Shown here: one piece after another, positions 52,433 through 61,716 of the stretch
Numbering within the stretch: the first letter of the stretch is position 1
How the letters are laid out: every line of letters begins with the position of its first letter
Source: JBDFMH01 sp047238125
Lineage (GTDB): Bacteria > Pseudomonadota > Alphaproteobacteria > Sphingomonadales > Sphingomonadaceae
DNA: 64,000 nt
NCBI RefSeq assembly: GCF_047238125.1
Contig: NZ_JBDFMH010000001.1
Coordinates: forward strand, 1,674,001 to 1,738,000
Reading direction: 5' to 3'
Made by a program: the position numbers and the translations under genes
The notes under the pieces: model-generated
Told to the model about the DNA's origin: nothing
What the model saw: the letters and a program-made list of their open reading frames with translations, nothing else
Database searches by the model: none

Positions 52433-54913
52433 ATGGCGCGCAAGCCCGATCCGCTGGCGACCTACAATGCCAAGCGTGATTTCGCGAAGACGGCCGAACC
52501 GCGGGGCGCCCGCGGCAAGGCGGCCGGCAACATCTTCATGGTGCAGAAGCACGACGCCAGCCGCCTGCACTTCGATTTCCGGCTCGAGCTGGGTGGCGTG
52601 CTCAAGAGCTGGGCAGTCACGCGTGGCCCCAGCCTGGACCCTGCCGACAAGCGGCTGGCGGTACGGACCGAAGACCACCCAATGGATTATGCCACCTTCG
52701 AAGGCACGATTCCCAAGGGCGAATATGGCGGCGGCACGGTGATGCTGTGGGATCGCGGCACCTGGACCCCGCACCCCGACAAGGATCCGGTGAAGACGAT
52801 CGAGGAAGGCCATCTCCATTTCACGCTCGAAGGCGAGCGGATGAAGGGCGAATGGATCATGATCCGCCTGAAGCCGCGCGGGCGTGAGCGTGGCGAGAAC
52901 TGGCTGCTGCGCAAGGTGGAGGATGAGCATGCCGGCGGATCGGACGATCTGGTCGGCCGCGAAGTCACCAGCATCGCCACCGGCCGCACGATGGACGAGA
53001 TCGCGGCAGGCAAGAAGGCACCGGCCGCACAGAAGCCGGCGGCGATCAAGGCACGGAAACCTGCTGCCAAGCCTCCCCGGCGCGGCAAGCCGCTGCCCCT
53101 GCCCGCCTTCCATCCGCCGCAGCTCGCCACGCTGGTAGATAGCGTACCGGCCGGATCGGGCTGGCTGCACGAGGTCAAATATGATGGCTATCGCACGCTC
53201 GTCGCCTTCGCCGGCGGTACCGCCAAGGCCTATACCCGCACCGGGCTCGACTGGTCGGACCGCTTTGCGGCCGTCGTGGAGGCTGCCGCGCAGCTCCCCG
53301 GCAGCGGGCTGATCGATGGCGAGATCGTAGTGCTGAACAAGGCGGGACGGCCCAGCTTCCAGGCGCTGCAGGCGGCGCTAAAGGAAGGTGGCGCGCCGCT
53401 CGACTATTTCGCGTTCGACCTGATCGAGCAGGATGGCGAAGACCTCACAGCGCTCCCGAACATCGAGCGCAAGGGCCGGCTCGCCGCGCTGCTGGCTAAC
53501 GCGGAACCGCCGCTCCGCTATGCCGACCATATCGTCGGCGCAGGCGAGAAGCTGTTCGAGGCGCTCTGCGCCGACGACTATGAGGGCATCATCTCCAAGG
53601 CGGCCGAAGCGCCCTATCGCGGCCGCCGCGCGCAAAGCTGGCTCAAGATCAAGTGCACCCGCCGCCAGGAGTTCGTGATCGTCGGCTGGCTGCCCAGCGA
53701 GCGCCGCACAGGCTTTCGCTCGCTACTGCTCGGCACGCATGAGGGCGGCACGCTGCGCTATGCCGGCAAGGTCGGCACCGGTTTCGATGCCGCCGCGATG
53801 GACGCGCTGCTCGTCAAGCTGAAACGGATCGAGCGCAAGACCGCGACCGTCGAAGCGCCACGCGCTGCCGTCCGCAACGCGCACTGGGTGAAGCCCGAAC
53901 TTGTCGCCGAAATCGCCTATGCCGAAGTGACCGGCGATGGCGTGCTGCGCCATTCCAGCTTCATCGGCCTGCGCGAAGACAAGCCCGCCGCTGACATCAG
54001 TCCCGAAAAGGCCAAGCCTGCCCCGAAGGCGAAATCGGCGGCAGACAGCCTAGCCGGCGTCAGGATCAGCAATCCGGACCGCGTGATCTTCCCCGAATCG
54101 AAGCTCACCAAAGGCGATCTCGCCGCCTATTACGCCGCGCTCGCCGGTCCGATCCTCGAATGGACCGCGAACCGCCCGGTCAGCCTCGTGCGCTGCCCGC
54201 AGGGGCGCGCCAAACAATGCTTCTTTCAGAAGCATGATGCCGGCAGCTTCGGCGATGCGGTCAAGCACGTCCCGATCCGCGAGAAAGATGGATCGACCGA
54301 GCCCTATCTCTATGTCGACGACGCCGCCGGCCTCATCACCTGCGTGCAGATGGGCGCGATCGAGTTCCACGGCTGGGGATCACGCGTTGCGGACGTAGAG
54401 AAGTCCGATCGGATGGTGTTCGATCTCGATCCGGACGAGGGCCTCGATTTCGAGGATACCAAGAAGGCGGCGGTCGTGATCCGCGATGCGCTGGCCGATC
54501 TTGGCCTCGTCAGCTTCGCGATGCTGTCGGGTGGCAAGGGCGTTCATGTCGTGGTGCCGCTCGACGCATCCGCCGCCTGGCCAGCGGTCAAGGATTTCGC
54601 CAGCCGCTTCGCGCAGGCGATGGCGCAGGCGCACCCCGAGCGTTTCACCGCGAACATGAAGAAAGTCGAGCGCAAAGGCCGCATCTTCCTCGATTGGCTG
54701 CGCAACCAACGCGGCGCGACGGCGATCCTGCCCTACAGCGCGCGCGCCCGCGCCAACGCGCCCGTCGCAGCCCCCCTCACCTGGAACGAGCTGGCCAAGA
54801 GCGACAGCGCCGCCCGCTGGACGATCACCGATCAGGCCGAACTGCTGAAGCGGGCAAGCTCGAAAGCGCTGGCAGGCTGGGCCGAGGCCGCGCAGGGATT
54901 GCCGGACCTCTGA
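52433..54913 (+). CDS. ligD: ATP-dependent DNA ligase D (PE-LIG-POL)
   Basis: 826 residues. N-terminal 3'-phosphoesterase (about 30-165: FMVQKHDASRLHFDFRLELG, with metal ligands), a Lys/Ala-rich linker, the ATP-dependent ligase (about 215-510; nucleotidyl lysine Lys249 in EVKYDGYRTL), then the polymerase/primase (about 540-820: ISNPDRVIFPESKLTKGDLA, RMVFDLDPDEGLDFEDTKKA with the metal Asp pair, SGGKGVHVVVPL). It fills, trims and seals ends in non-homologous end joining with Ku. Order PE-LIG-POL as in other alphaproteobacteria. Confidence 0.96.
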   Translation: MARKPDPLATYNAKRDFAKTAEPRGARGKAAGNIFMVQKHDASRLHFDFRLELGGVLKSWAVTRGPSLDPADKRLAVRTEDHPMDYATFEGTIPKGEYGGGTVMLWDRGTWTPHPDKDPVKTIEEGHLHFTLEGERMKGEWIMIRLKPRGRERGENWLLRKVEDEHAGGSDDLVGREVTSIATGRTMDEIAAGKKAPAAQKPAAIKARKPAAKPPRRGKPLPLPAFHPPQLATLVDSVPAGSGWLHEVKYDGYRTLVAFAGGTAKAYTRTGLDWSDRFAAVVEAAAQLPGSGLIDGEIVVLNKAGRPSFQALQAALKEGGAPLDYFAFDLIEQDGEDLTALPNIERKGRLAALLANAEPPLRYADHIVGAGEKLFEALCADDYEGIISKAAEAPYRGRRAQSWLKIKCTRRQEFVIVGWLPSERRTGFRSLLLGTHEGGTLRYAGKVGTGFDAAAMDALLVKLKRIERKTATVEAPRAAVRNAHWVKPELVAEIAYAEVTGDGVLRHSSFIGLREDKPAADISPEKAKPAPKAKSAADSLAGVRISNPDRVIFPESKLTKGDLAAYYAALAGPILEWTANRPVSLVRCPQGRAKQCFFQKHDAGSFGDAVKHVPIREKDGSTEPYLYVDDAAGLITCVQMGAIEFHGWGSRVADVEKSDRMVFDLDPDEGLDFEDTKKAAVVIRDALADLGLVSFAMLSGGKGVHVVVPLDASAAWPAVKDFASRFAQAMAQAHPERFTANMKKVERKGRIFLDWLRNQRGATAILPYSARARANAPVAAPLTWNELAKSDSAARWTITDQAELLKRASSKALAGWAEAAQGLPDL

Positions 54914-54915
54914 AT

Positions 54916-54941
54916 CCGTCACCCCTGCGAAGGGGCGACGG
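54916..54941. terminator. Hairpin between convergent ligD and scoB
   Basis: CCGTC-A-CCCCT and AGGGG-C-GACGG pair with one mismatch around a 4-nt GCGA loop. It begins 2 bp after the ligD stop and 5 bp before the scoB end, so it may stop both transcripts; no T tract is present. Confidence 0.5.
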
Positions 54942-54946
54942 CGCGT

Positions 54947-55582
54947 TTAGCTCTGATACCTCGCCGTCGTCTTCGCCGCGACTTCCTCCGCGGTTACGCC
55001 CGGCGCCAGCTCGATCAGCTTGAACGGACTGTCGTGATCCGGCCGCTGGAATACCGCGAGGTCGGTCACGATCATATCGACCACATTCTTGCCCGTCAGC
55101 GGCAGCGTGCAGGCGGGAATGAACTTCGGGTCGCCCGCCTTGCTGTTATGCTCCATGACCACGATGATCTTCTTCACGCCCGCGACAAGATCCATCGCGC
55201 CGCCCATACCCTTCACCATCTTACCGGGGATCATCCAGTTGGCGATGTCGCCGTCCTCCGAGACTTCCATCGCCCCCAGCACGGTCAGGTCGATATGCCC
55301 ACCGCGGATCATCGCGAAGCTGTCGGATGACGAGAAATAGCTCGACGACGGCAGCTGGCTGATCGTCTGCTTGCCGGCATTGATCAGGTCGGCGTCCACC
55401 TCGTCCTCATAGGGGAACGGGCCGATGCCGAGCATGCCGTTTTCCGATTGCAGGGTGACCGTCATGCCGTCGGGAATATTGTTGGCTACGAGCGTCGGGA
55501 TGCCGATGCCCAGATTGACGTAATAGCCGTCCTTCAGCTCGCGTGCGGCGCGCGCCGCCATCTGGTCGCGGGTCCAGGCCAT
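54947..55582 (-). CDS. scoB: 3-oxoacid CoA-transferase subunit B
   Basis: 211 residues. Beta subunit of succinyl-CoA:acetoacetate (3-oxoacid) CoA-transferase. The catalytic Glu is in TLQSENGMLGIGPFP; also GYYVNLGIGIPTLVANNIPD and MIRGGHIDLTVLGAMEVSED. It is split from scoA by a phosphatase gene and starts 2 bp after its stop. Confidence 0.94.
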   Translation of the reverse strand: MAWTRDQMAARAARELKDGYYVNLGIGIPTLVANNIPDGMTVTLQSENGMLGIGPFPYEDEVDADLINAGKQTISQLPSSSYFSSSDSFAMIRGGHIDLTVLGAMEVSEDGDIANWMIPGKMVKGMGGAMDLVAGVKKIIVVMEHNSKAGDPKFIPACTLPLTGKNVVDMIVTDLAVFQRPDHDSPFKLIELAPGVTAEEVAAKTTARYQS

Positions 55583-55584
55583 CG

Positions 55585-56478
55585 TCAGTTCCCTTTCGTC
55601 TCAATCGTGCCAACGGGCGCGGTCCAGCGCCGGTCGGGTGGAAAGCTCTCGTCCCAGCCGGCGCCCAGGCCGGTGCCATAGACGGGGTTGGGCAGCATGA
55701 ACCAGCCACGCCCCCACAGCGTATCGAACGGAGCAGCCATCGCCGCCGCGCGCCGCTGGCCGGGTGTCATCGCCACCAGCAAATCGGTGAAGTCCCCCAC
55801 CTGATCGCCGGCCAGCGCCAGCACGCACCAGCGGTCGGCAATGGCGGCGCGGCGCGCATCCTTGCCCGAACCGCCGCCGACATCGCCTTTCAGAAACAGC
55901 GTCTCGCCGTGGCGGAACACGCCCAGCCCCGCGCGCGAAAGTGCGTCGGCGGTTTCGGTCGCCGCGGCAGCGTTGCGGTTGCTGTTGGCGATCACCGTCA
56001 CGCCGGCGGCCCGCAGCGCCCGGAACGCCGTGACTGCGCCGGGCACCGGCACCACCGCATCGACGCCGCCCTTCTCCCACTGCGCCCAGCGGCCGGCATC
56101 ATAGCTGCGGCCATTGGCGGCCTCGTCATATTCGTAACCGAGGTTCAGCAGCGCCGTCTCGTCGATGTCGAACACCGCCGCCGCCGGCTTGTCGCCGCAT
56201 TCGGCAAAGCGAAGCGCATCGATCCGCGACCCGCGCTCCGGCACCACCGAAAGCTGCACGCCCACATCGTGCCGCCGCCGCGCCGCCAGCTTCGCGGTGA
56301 CATCCGCCACCAGCACGGCATAGGCCTGCTGGCCCAGCGCCGCCGCCTCGGCCGATCCGTAGAGATATTGCATCCCCGGCGGCGGCGCGGCCGGCAGCGC
56401 CGCCTGCCGGGCGGGCGGTGCCGTCGTGGCGCAGGCAGTTGCGGACAGGGTGGCGAGGACGCCGGCAATCGTCCTCAC
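55585..56478 (-). CDS. e(P4)-type acid phosphatase/5'-nucleotidase lipoprotein
   Basis: 297 residues from GTG 56478, overlapping the scoA stop (GTGA). A lipoprotein-like signal (LSATAC) precedes a class C (HAD) acid phosphatase: the nucleophile motif is AVFDIDETALLNLGYEYDEA, then VIANSNRNAAAATET and GDQVGDFTDLLVAMTP. Such enzymes take phosphate from nucleotides in the periplasm or at the outer membrane. Its place between the two CoA-transferase subunit genes is unusual. Confidence 0.9.
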   Translation of the reverse strand: MRTIAGVLATLSATACATTAPPARQAALPAAPPPGMQYLYGSAEAAALGQQAYAVLVADVTAKLAARRRHDVGVQLSVVPERGSRIDALRFAECGDKPAAAVFDIDETALLNLGYEYDEAANGRSYDAGRWAQWEKGGVDAVVPVPGAVTAFRALRAAGVTVIANSNRNAAAATETADALSRAGLGVFRHGETLFLKGDVGGGSGKDARRAAIADRWCVLALAGDQVGDFTDLLVAMTPGQRRAAAMAAPFDTLWGRGWFMLPNPVYGTGLGAGWDESFPPDRRWTAPVGTIETKGN

Positions 56479-57185
56479 GCCGCGGCGCGCTCGCGCACGG
56501 TGCGGAACTCGATCCGCTTGTCATAGGGGCTGCCCACGATCATCCGCTTCACATAGATGCCAGGCAGATGGATGCAGTCGGGATCGAGGCTGCCGACCGG
56601 CACCACTTCCTCCACCTCGGCCACGCAGATCTTCGCAGCCGTCGCCGCCGGCGCGTTGAAGTTCCGAGCCGTCTTTCGGAAGATCAGGTTGCCGCTCTCG
56701 TCGGCCTTCCAGCCCTTGATGATGGCAAGATCGGCGCGGATCCCGCGCTCGAGGATATAGGTCTCGCCGTCGAACTCCTTATGCTCCTTGCCCTCGGCGA
56801 CCAGCGTGCCGACGCCCGTCTTGGTGTAGAAGCCCGGGATGCCCGCGCCGCCCGCGCGCATCCGCTCCGCCAGCGTGCCTTGCGGGCAGAATTCCACCTC
56901 GAGCTCGCCTGCCAGATATTGCCGTTCGAACTCCTTGTTCTCGCCGACATAGCTGGAGATCATCTTGGCGATCTGGCGCGTGCGCAGCAGCTTGCCCAGC
57001 CCCTCGCCGTCGATCCCGGCATTGTTCGATGCCACGGTGATGCCGGTGGTGCCCGCGCGCTGGATCGCATCGATCAGCCGCTCGGGAATGCCGCACAGGC
57101 CGAACCCGCCCGCGCAGATCGTCATGCCGTCGAACAGCAGCCCTTCGAGCGCCGCATCCGCATCGGCATAGAGTTTGTTCGCCAC
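56475..57185 (-). CDS. scoA: 3-oxoacid CoA-transferase subunit A
   Basis: 236 residues. Alpha subunit of the same CoA-transferase: DGMTICAGGFGLCGIPERLI, ASNNAGIDGEGLGKLLRTRQ, AGGAGIPGFYTKTGVGTLVA. It transfers CoA from succinyl-CoA to acetoacetate in ketone-body use. It is the first gene of the scoA-phosphatase-scoB unit. Confidence 0.94.
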   Translation of the reverse strand: MANKLYADADAALEGLLFDGMTICAGGFGLCGIPERLIDAIQRAGTTGITVASNNAGIDGEGLGKLLRTRQIAKMISSYVGENKEFERQYLAGELEVEFCPQGTLAERMRAGGAGIPGFYTKTGVGTLVAEGKEHKEFDGETYILERGIRADLAIIKGWKADESGNLIFRKTARNFNAPAATAAKICVAEVEEVVPVGSLDPDCIHLPGIYVKRMIVGSPYDKRIEFRTVRERAAA

Positions 57186-57302
57186 ATCCGCCTCCTGCTA
57201 TCGGCTCCGCATAAAGGGCCGCCTTGCCAAGGGCAACGGCGCGCCGGTTGCCGAAATCGCAGCCGTGGTTACACGGGCTGCAACTGCCAGACGGAGCTTC
57301 GC

Positions 57303-58736
57303 ATGACTGCCTATCCCGCCACGCTATCGCTGCTGATCGATGGCGAATGGATTGCCGCCGGCGCGCGTGACACGCATGCCGTGCTCAACCCCGCGACTGG
57401 CGAGACGCTGGCCGATCTGCCGCTGGCGACTGCCGACGATCTCGATCGTGCGCTGGATGCGGCGGCGCGCGGCTATCGCGTCTGGCGCGCCATGTCCGCC
57501 GATGCGCGCGGCGCGATCCTGCGCAAGGCCGCCGATCTATTGCGCGAGCGCGGGGATGCGATCGCCACGCTGGCCACGCTGGAAATGGGCAAGCCGCTTG
57601 CGGAGGCGAAGGGGGAACTCGGCTACACCGCCGCTTTGGTCGATTTCTACGCGGCGGAGGCGAAGCGCGCCTATGGCCGCGTGCTCGTTCGCCCGGCCGG
57701 CGCGCGTTCGGTAGTGCTGAAGGAGCCGATCGGCCCCGCGCTTGGCCTGTGCCCATGGAACTTCCCGATCCTGAACCCCGCACGCAAGCTCGCCCCCGCG
57801 CTCGCCGCCGGCTGCTCGATGATCGTGAAGCCCCCCGAAGAGGCGCCCGCCTCCGCCACCGAAGTGGTACGCTGCTTCGTCGATGCCGGCGTGTCGGCCG
57901 GCGTGATCGGCATGGTGTTCGGCGTGCCGGATACGGTGTCGCGCCACCTGATCGCCTCGCCCATCATCCGCAAGATCAGCTTCACCGGCTCGGTGCCCGT
58001 CGGCAAGCATCTGGCGAAGCTGGCGGCCGATGGCATGAAGCGCGTGACCATGGAGCTGGGCGGGCACTCCCCGGTGCTGGTGTTCGATGATTGCGATCTC
58101 GACAAGACGGTGGCGATGCTGGTCGCCGGCAAGTTCCGCAACGCCGGTCAGGTCTGCGTGTCCCCCACCCGCTTCTATGTCCAGCAGGGCATCTATGATC
58201 GCTTCGCCAGCGCGTTCGCCGCCGCGGCCGACCGGATCGAGATCGGCGCCGGTACCGCGCCGGAAACGAAGATGGGCCCGCTTGCCAACCCGCGCCGTCC
58301 GCAGGGGATCGATGCGCTCGTCAGCGATGCGAAAGCCGCTGGTGCCACCGTGCTGGCCGGCGGCGAGCGGATCGACGGCAGCGGATTCTTCTATCGACCC
58401 ACCGTACTGGCGAACGTCCCGCTGGAGGCGCGCGCGATGAACGAGGAGCCGTTCGGCCCGCTCGCGCTGGTCCGCCCGTTCGCCGATCTCGACGAGGCGA
58501 TCGAGCAGGCCAACCGGTTGCCCTTCGGCCTCGCCGCCTATTGCTTCACGGAAAACGGACGCCGCCAGCTGCTGCTGCAGGATGCCATCGAAAGCGGCAT
58601 GGTCGGCATCAACACGTTGGGCATGAGCGCGGTCGATGCGCCGTTCGGGGGCGTCAAGGATTCAGGCTTTGGTTCGGAAGACGGCCCCGAAGGGATGGAT
58701 GCTTTCCTGGTAACGAAGACGGTCCACCAGGCTTGA
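57303..58736 (+). CDS. Aldehyde dehydrogenase (succinate-semialdehyde dehydrogenase type)
   Basis: 477 residues from ATG 57303. NAD(P)-dependent ALDH: FTGSVPVGKHLAKLA (cofactor), the general base Glu in TMELGGHSPVLVFDDCDL, the nucleophile Cys in NAGQVCVSPTRF, and PFGGVKDSGFGSEDGPEG near the C-terminus. The overall pattern is closest to succinate-semialdehyde dehydrogenases, but other semialdehydes are possible. The longer frame upstream crosses scoA and is not real. Confidence 0.93.
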   Translation: MTAYPATLSLLIDGEWIAAGARDTHAVLNPATGETLADLPLATADDLDRALDAAARGYRVWRAMSADARGAILRKAADLLRERGDAIATLATLEMGKPLAEAKGELGYTAALVDFYAAEAKRAYGRVLVRPAGARSVVLKEPIGPALGLCPWNFPILNPARKLAPALAAGCSMIVKPPEEAPASATEVVRCFVDAGVSAGVIGMVFGVPDTVSRHLIASPIIRKISFTGSVPVGKHLAKLAADGMKRVTMELGGHSPVLVFDDCDLDKTVAMLVAGKFRNAGQVCVSPTRFYVQQGIYDRFASAFAAAADRIEIGAGTAPETKMGPLANPRRPQGIDALVSDAKAAGATVLAGGERIDGSGFFYRPTVLANVPLEARAMNEEPFGPLALVRPFADLDEAIEQANRLPFGLAAYCFTENGRRQLLLQDAIESGMVGINTLGMSAVDAPFGGVKDSGFGSEDGPEGMDAFLVTKTVHQA

Positions 58737-58751
58737 CGCCAGGCCGGCAAG

Positions 58752-59654
58752 TCAACGCCCGGCCGGCACCCCCAGCGCGCGAAGGATCATCTCCTCGGTC
58801 CGCACATATTCGGCGGTGCCCGGCGCGATCGGCTCGAAATGGCCCGTCCCGGTAAGGTCGAGCACTTCGACCTTGTCGCCGACGCCTTCGCCATGCGCCT
58901 TGTAATTATCGGCATCGCGCTTCGTCAGCACGGGCCCGGCGACCAGATACTGGCGCACGCCCAGCGGCTGCAGCGCATAGGGCGATGCATCGATGTAGCG
59001 TTGCGGCTGTTCGGCGGGCGTGCCACCGATCAGCGGCACGATCACCGGCTTGCCGCAGACTTGCGCATCGATCCCGACGAACGGCAGCAGATCGCCCGGC
59101 CCGTCGATCGCGATCGCGGCCACCGGCACCAGCGGCGCCTTGCCCTTCAGCGGATGGCCGCGCTTCAGCTTGGGCCGTGCCGCCAGCCACAGCGCGGCAT
59201 GCGCGCCCGCCGAATGGCCGACGAACGCGACGCGCTTCAGATCGAGCCGGTTCGCCTTCGCGATCGTACGCAGCTTGTCGGCCGCCATCGCCCAATCCTG
59301 AAAGGTGCCCGGCCAACCACCTCCGGCATCGCCGACCTGACGATACTCGATATTCCACGTCGCGATGCCCTTGGCAGTCAGCGCGCTGGCCAGCGGCCGG
59401 GTGCCCGCCAGCGTTTCGAACCCCTTGGTCCAGCAACCGCCGTGGATGACCATAGCCACCGGAAACGGACCCTTACCCGCCGGCACGCGCAGTTCGCCGA
59501 CGTTCAAGATGTCGTTGCCATAAGTGATCGTGGCTTTGGCAGGCGTCGATGGCAGGGTGCGCAGGTCGGCAGGCGAGAGTTTCTGCTGAGCGGATGCCCC
59601 GCCCGCCACGGCCATAATCGCTGCGGCCGCTGCCAACATCCTGAAAAGCTTCAT
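58752..59654 (-). CDS. Exported alpha/beta hydrolase (esterase)
   Basis: 300 residues from ATG 59654 (MKLFRM). A signal peptide (LAAAAAIMAVAGGASAQ) is followed by an alpha/beta hydrolase: oxyanion region AMVIHGGCWTKG, nucleophile Ser in FVGHSAGAHAALW, and a late His in LTGTGHFEPIAPG. It resembles BD-FAE/kynurenine formamidase-like esterases. The substrate is unknown. Confidence 0.9.
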   Translation of the reverse strand: MKLFRMLAAAAAIMAVAGGASAQQKLSPADLRTLPSTPAKATITYGNDILNVGELRVPAGKGPFPVAMVIHGGCWTKGFETLAGTRPLASALTAKGIATWNIEYRQVGDAGGGWPGTFQDWAMAADKLRTIAKANRLDLKRVAFVGHSAGAHAALWLAARPKLKRGHPLKGKAPLVPVAAIAIDGPGDLLPFVGIDAQVCGKPVIVPLIGGTPAEQPQRYIDASPYALQPLGVRQYLVAGPVLTKRDADNYKAHGEGVGDKVEVLDLTGTGHFEPIAPGTAEYVRTEEMILRALGVPAGR

Positions 59655-59717
59655 CGTTCGCTCCCCCAAGCCCGAAGTGCGAACTTGTCACTTCCCCGGG
59701 TCTTCGGCAAGCGCTGC

Positions 59718-59945
59718 TCAGATCGGCAGCCGCAGCTTCACCTTCTTGCCGCGCCAGCGGAGGCGCGCCGGCTCGTCCGCCGGCCAATAGAGATCATCGT
59801 CGAGCATCCAACGCTGACTATCGTCCGACGCCTGGGTTGCGGTGGGATGATCGGCCAGATCGAAATCGGCGACGGCCGACGTGCCATGTCCGAGCCGCGG
59901 ATGATCGACGGGGCTGGCAAGCGCTGCGGCGAACAGGATCAACAT
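59718..59945 (-). CDS. Small exported protein of unknown function downstream of recN
   Basis: 75 residues from ATG 59945, about 60 bp after the recN stop. A short hydrophobic start (MLILFAAALASP) and a Trp/Asp-rich rest (SQRWMLDDDLYWPADEPARL) with a basic end (WRGKKVKLRLPI). No ribosome-binding site is obvious and the frame is open to 60083, so the start is uncertain. No family recognised. Confidence 0.5.
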   Translation of the reverse strand: MLILFAAALASPVDHPRLGHGTSAVADFDLADHPTATQASDDSQRWMLDDDLYWPADEPARLRWRGKKVKLRLPI

Positions 59946-60006
59946 CGGGGCGGTCCACTGGCATGATCGTCGCGGTTGAAAAGCATTTCCGCGGCGATCG
60001 TTCCGG

Positions 60007-61668
60007 TCAGGCCACGGCCAGCAGCCGCCCGGCCTGTGCGCGGGCCTCATCGGTAATCTCTGCGCCGGACAGCATCCGCGCAATCTCCTCGCGCCGCGCG
60101 CTATCGTCCAGCCGGTGCACGCCGGTCCGCGTCACGATCCCGTCGTGCGATTTCGCGATCAGCCACTGGCTGTCCGCCCGCGCCGCCACTTGCGGGCTGT
60201 GTGTCACCACCAGCAACTGGGTCGATCGCGATAGCCGGGCCAGCCGGTCGCCGATCGCAGAGGCGACCGCGCCGCCGACGCCGCGGTCGATCTCGTCGAA
60301 GATCATTGTCGCGGCGCCGCCACGCTCCGCCAGCGCAACCTTCAATGCCAGGATGAACCGCGACAGTTCGCCGCCGCTTGCGATCTTCGTCAGCGGTGCG
60401 AACGGTGCACCCGGATTGGTGGAGATCAGATACTCGACACGATCGGTGCCGCCCACGCCCCACTGCGCCGGATCGAGCGTGTCGATCGTGGTGCGGAACC
60501 GCGCGGCATCCAGCTTCAGCGGCGCAAGCTCGCCTGCCACTGCCGCATCCAGCCGCGCCGCCGCCGCCACCCGCGCCGCATGCACGGCATCGGCTGCCGC
60601 CACATAGGCTGCGCGCGCCGCAGCGGTGCGCTGGTCGAGTGCGGCGAGTCCTTCGCCCCCTGCCTCGATCCGCGCCAGCCGGGCGGCAAGTTCGGTCGCC
60701 AGCGCCGCTAGCGCATCGGGTTCCACCCTGTGCTTTCTGGCCAGAGCCCGCAGATCGAACAACCGTGTCTCGATCGACTCCAGTTCCGCCGGCTCGAATG
60801 CGGTGTCGCGCACCGCCTGCTCCAGCGCCGCCTCACCCTCGCCCGCCTCGATCAGCGCGCGATCGAATGCCGCCAGCGCCTGCGCCAGCAACGGATGATC
60901 ACCCGCGATCCGGTCGAGCCGACGCGCGGCCTGCCGCAGATTGGCAAGCGCGCCATCCGATCCGTCGAGATGCGCGGTCACTGCCTCCAGATCCTCGGCC
61001 AGCCGCGCGCCGGCCTGCATCGCGGATCGCCGCTCGGCCAGTTGCGCCTCCTCGCCCGGCTCGGGTGCGAACGCCGTCAGCTCGGCAACCACATGATCCA
61101 GCCATTCGCGATCGCGTGCCGCAGTCTCCAGTTCGTTCGCCGCGGCCTCCCTTGCCGCTGACGCCGCTGCCCAGTCACGCCAGGCCGCCGCCAGCGGCGC
61201 GGTGTCGATGCCGCCGAAACTGTCGAGCAGATCGCGATGGCCGCGCGGGTTCATCAACCCGCGATCGTCATGCTGGCCGTGGATCTCCACCAGCAGCGCG
61301 CCCAGCTCGCGCAGCAACCCGGCAGAAGCAGGTTGGCCGTTCACGGTCGCGCGGCTACCGCCATCGGCCTTGACGATCCGGCGCACCACCAGCTGCTCGC
61401 CCGGATCGCCATCGATGCCATTCTCGGCCAGCACCAGCAGCGCGCGGTGGTCCGCCGGCAGGTCGAACGCAGCGGTCACCACCGCCTGTTGTGCGCCGTG
61501 GCGGACGAGGCCGCTGTCGGCGCGCGTCCCCAGCGCCAGGCCCAGCGCATCGAGCAGGATCGATTTGCCGGCCCCCGTCTCGCCGGTCAGCGCGGCCAGG
61601 CCGGACCCAAAATCGAGATCCAGCGCCTCGATCAGCACGACATCGCGGATGGCAAGGCTGGCAAGCAT
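60007..61668 (-). CDS. recN: DNA repair protein RecN
   Basis: 553 residues. SMC-like ATPase for double-strand break repair. Walker A GETGAGKSILLDALG near residue 30; RDVVLIEALDLDFGSGLAAL at the N-terminus; long coiled coils in the middle; signature SGGELSRFILALKVAL, Walker B MIFDEIDRGVGG and LLVVTHSPQVAAR. It follows bamD by 48 bp on the same strand. Confidence 0.95.
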   Translation of the reverse strand: MLASLAIRDVVLIEALDLDFGSGLAALTGETGAGKSILLDALGLALGTRADSGLVRHGAQQAVVTAAFDLPADHRALLVLAENGIDGDPGEQLVVRRIVKADGGSRATVNGQPASAGLLRELGALLVEIHGQHDDRGLMNPRGHRDLLDSFGGIDTAPLAAAWRDWAAASAAREAAANELETAARDREWLDHVVAELTAFAPEPGEEAQLAERRSAMQAGARLAEDLEAVTAHLDGSDGALANLRQAARRLDRIAGDHPLLAQALAAFDRALIEAGEGEAALEQAVRDTAFEPAELESIETRLFDLRALARKHRVEPDALAALATELAARLARIEAGGEGLAALDQRTAAARAAYVAAADAVHAARVAAAARLDAAVAGELAPLKLDAARFRTTIDTLDPAQWGVGGTDRVEYLISTNPGAPFAPLTKIASGGELSRFILALKVALAERGGAATMIFDEIDRGVGGAVASAIGDRLARLSRSTQLLVVTHSPQVAARADSQWLIAKSHDGIVTRTGVHRLDDSARREEIARMLSGAEITDEARAQAGRLLAVA

Positions 61669-61716
61669 CGATCGCCATCTAGGCGATCAGGCGGCCGGAA
61701 TGAAGCAGGAACGCGT

